Source: Akkermansiaceae bacterium (GTDB lineage Bacteria > Verrucomicrobiota > Verrucomicrobiia > Verrucomicrobiales > Akkermansiaceae). From it: a stretch of DNA of 32,715 nt. Position numbers and translations under genes: made by a program. The stretch lies in NCBI GenBank assembly GCA_903827375.1, contig CAIKHZ010000370.1:1-32715 (forward strand). Reading direction: 5' to 3'. Each line of letters starts with the position of its first letter. Positions within the stretch are counted from its first letter, which is position 1. The notes under the pieces were generated by a model. That model was given only the letters and a program-made list of their open reading frames with translations. It did no database searches and was not told where the DNA came from. Positions 32,501 to 32,715 of the stretch are shown one piece after another.

Positions 32501-32715
32501 ACCCTGCCCCTGCTCGATGCCCCAGCCCATCACATTGGTGCCGGCGACGCTGGCACGGATCCAAGCCTCCGACGAGTGGGGATTGGAGCCGGTTGGGTAG
32601 TTGGTTAGATTAGTGCCGACCAGAATACCGCTGCCGGAGGTGAAATTGCGGCCTTTGCCGATCATGCCGGTGGTCAGGGTGGTGCCGGAATCGGCGGGAG
32701 TGGTGTTGCCGACCA
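29519..32715 (-). CDS. Secreted LamG/sialate O-acetylesterase multidomain protein (partial)
   Basis: The frame stays open to the window edge, so the N-terminus (probably a signal peptide and more) is missing; at least 1064 residues are present. Counting from the Met at 32665: a LamG/concanavalin-like domain (about 1-165, with SSEAWIRA and YVNGVLDG), then Ig-like beta domains (about 185-470). Next is an SGNH sialate-O-acetylesterase domain with Ser485 in IDGQSNA, His598 in WHQGENN and His687 in CHFNPTGY. A fibronectin-III-like domain follows near 830-915, then a DPDHDGIPNLLEFVLGGNP calcium-type motif and a beta-rich tail. It likely removes O-acetyl groups from an external glycan. The start lies outside the window. 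Confidence 0.88.
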   Translation of the reverse strand, partial: VGNTTPADSGTTLTTGMIGKGRNFTSGSGILVGTNLTNYPTGSNPHSSEAWIRASVAGTNVMGWGIEQGQGKVVMQFASPPHMNMDCYFGGGNVTGASTLALSQWIHVAHTYQNGAAKMYVNGVLDGSSTGGTMAIPTPSRMYIGGWYGYSYVGDMDEVRISNVTRSPNWIKLEYENQKPLQTLLGNLVQTGSTFSATPPSVTMNEGTSTTLSGQAGGAQKVYWSLIQNGVETILATDQFTCNVSAGRVTGNQSFVIRFKGVYPAGNQTVDIPVTVTDTIPDPVFTLSASTSQWDGRQSMTVTPVISNLAALQAAGVANLNYSWSVAGVAVAKTMTAGTPTQPGVLTLTRAQGSGPMTVTLVLDNGGTLVSSSALVTVREPATDAWVQRTPGATEKAVNNQFYARDPSTNMGTIYYNGTGAGTTPVYLKVFATPSGGSEAQYGPTLRQTPVAGAYGFSAPIAAGKVTYRVEFGTTSGVTDTLSATVTNLVCGDAYIIDGQSNALAVDNTAPNDNTTDPWIRTYGLTSGWGYAISKGTEMQLGLWGWYLAKSMTATYNMPVCFIQGAVGGTRIDQHQPNPAGHSQAGSLYSIYASIYNRVIGGNLSHGIRGVFWHQGENNSGAAAPTGDWDYKSYQQYFIDMSAAWKQDFPNLQRYIIYQVMPAPCAMGPKGDQLRDVQRTLPSLYSKMHVLCTLATPAYEGCHFNPTGYQNFANLTAPLVGQDFYGVVPAMSVTAPILRRAYYTSATRTEIALEFDQDMSWSSFSMPNYYLDKVASKVSSGNVDAVKKNLIKLQLSAAGTATSTLDYLEDAHWSYGEAVSSLLYGVNGIPALSFADVTIAPPAPSLLTATASNGQVALSWTAATGATAYNVKRATTNGGPYTLIGTASGTSYTDTALTNGTPYFYVTSATTTVSGTVGESPDSNQATATPGSPYASWAANAAQGLSAGVNDGPMDDPDHDGIPNLLEFVLGGNPMAASRTILPVLTHNGGVWAFEYDRSAASIPPGTIQVVEYGSDLAGWTGVTIPATTSGSVTVTPGSSSDHIQVAIPSPGARIFVRLKGIQP

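Overview
The window is a high-GC bacterial chromosome segment, most likely from a Verrucomicrobiota member (Akkermansiaceae/Luteolibacter-like). That placement is inferred from gene content: secreted ThuA-like and Tat-exported Gfo/Idh/MocA proteins, a URO-D-like enzyme, a LamG plus sialate-O-acetylesterase surface protein with a 'DxDxDGIPNLLEF' tail, and a urea-transporter/M23 fusion. No rRNA, tRNA, CRISPR array, transposase or phage gene was seen.

Layout. 1-550: intergenic repeat DNA (a dispersed repeat plus an 8-copy heptamer array) and a doubtful short ORF. 554-3447 (-): the classic yceD(DUF177)-rpmF-plsX-fabH block joining ribosomal protein L32 to phospholipid and fatty-acid initiation. 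3569-4627 (+): M42 aminopeptidase. 4634-6619 (-): O-antigen-ligase/polymerase-like membrane protein. 6734-15946: a sugar-utilisation region with two secreted ThuA-like proteins, a TIM-barrel sugar isomerase/epimerase, a sodium:solute symporter (- strand), a 3D-domain lipoprotein, two exported Gfo/Idh/MocA oxidoreductases and a URO-D family protein. It looks like an oxidoreductive, partly periplasmic route for an unknown saccharide. 16085-17239 (-): N-acetylhexosamine-kinase-like phosphotransferase. 17508-21321 (+): EVE-domain protein, ECF sigma factor, a probable membrane-anchored partner, a PDZ protein and a CT398-type coiled-coil/zinc-ribbon protein ending in a strong hairpin.

21579-27245 (+) is the most unusual part. 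A secreted TPR protein is followed by an 87-residue PqqD/RRE-like protein, a CarB-like ATP-grasp ligase, a fold-III PLP decarboxylase and a 727-residue urea-transporter/M23-peptidase fusion. The last four genes are joined by three successive ATGA stop/start overlaps, so they almost certainly act together. Their logic (small carrier or recognition protein, ATP-dependent ligation, decarboxylation, transport and peptidase) resembles carrier-protein-based amino-acid modification, as in BtrJ/BtrK or LysW/LysX, or a RiPP-like pathway. No precursor peptide is visible, and I know of no described pathway with this gene set.

27287-28192 (+): left-handed beta-helix sugar-nucleotidyltransferase-like protein with a degenerate N-terminal domain. 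28289-29485 (-): 2-amino-3-ketobutyrate CoA ligase. 29519 to the window end (-): a large secreted LamG/SASA esterase, cut by the window edge.

Across the window, start codons generally lack a Shine-Dalgarno sequence and many are directly preceded by CCC or CC.
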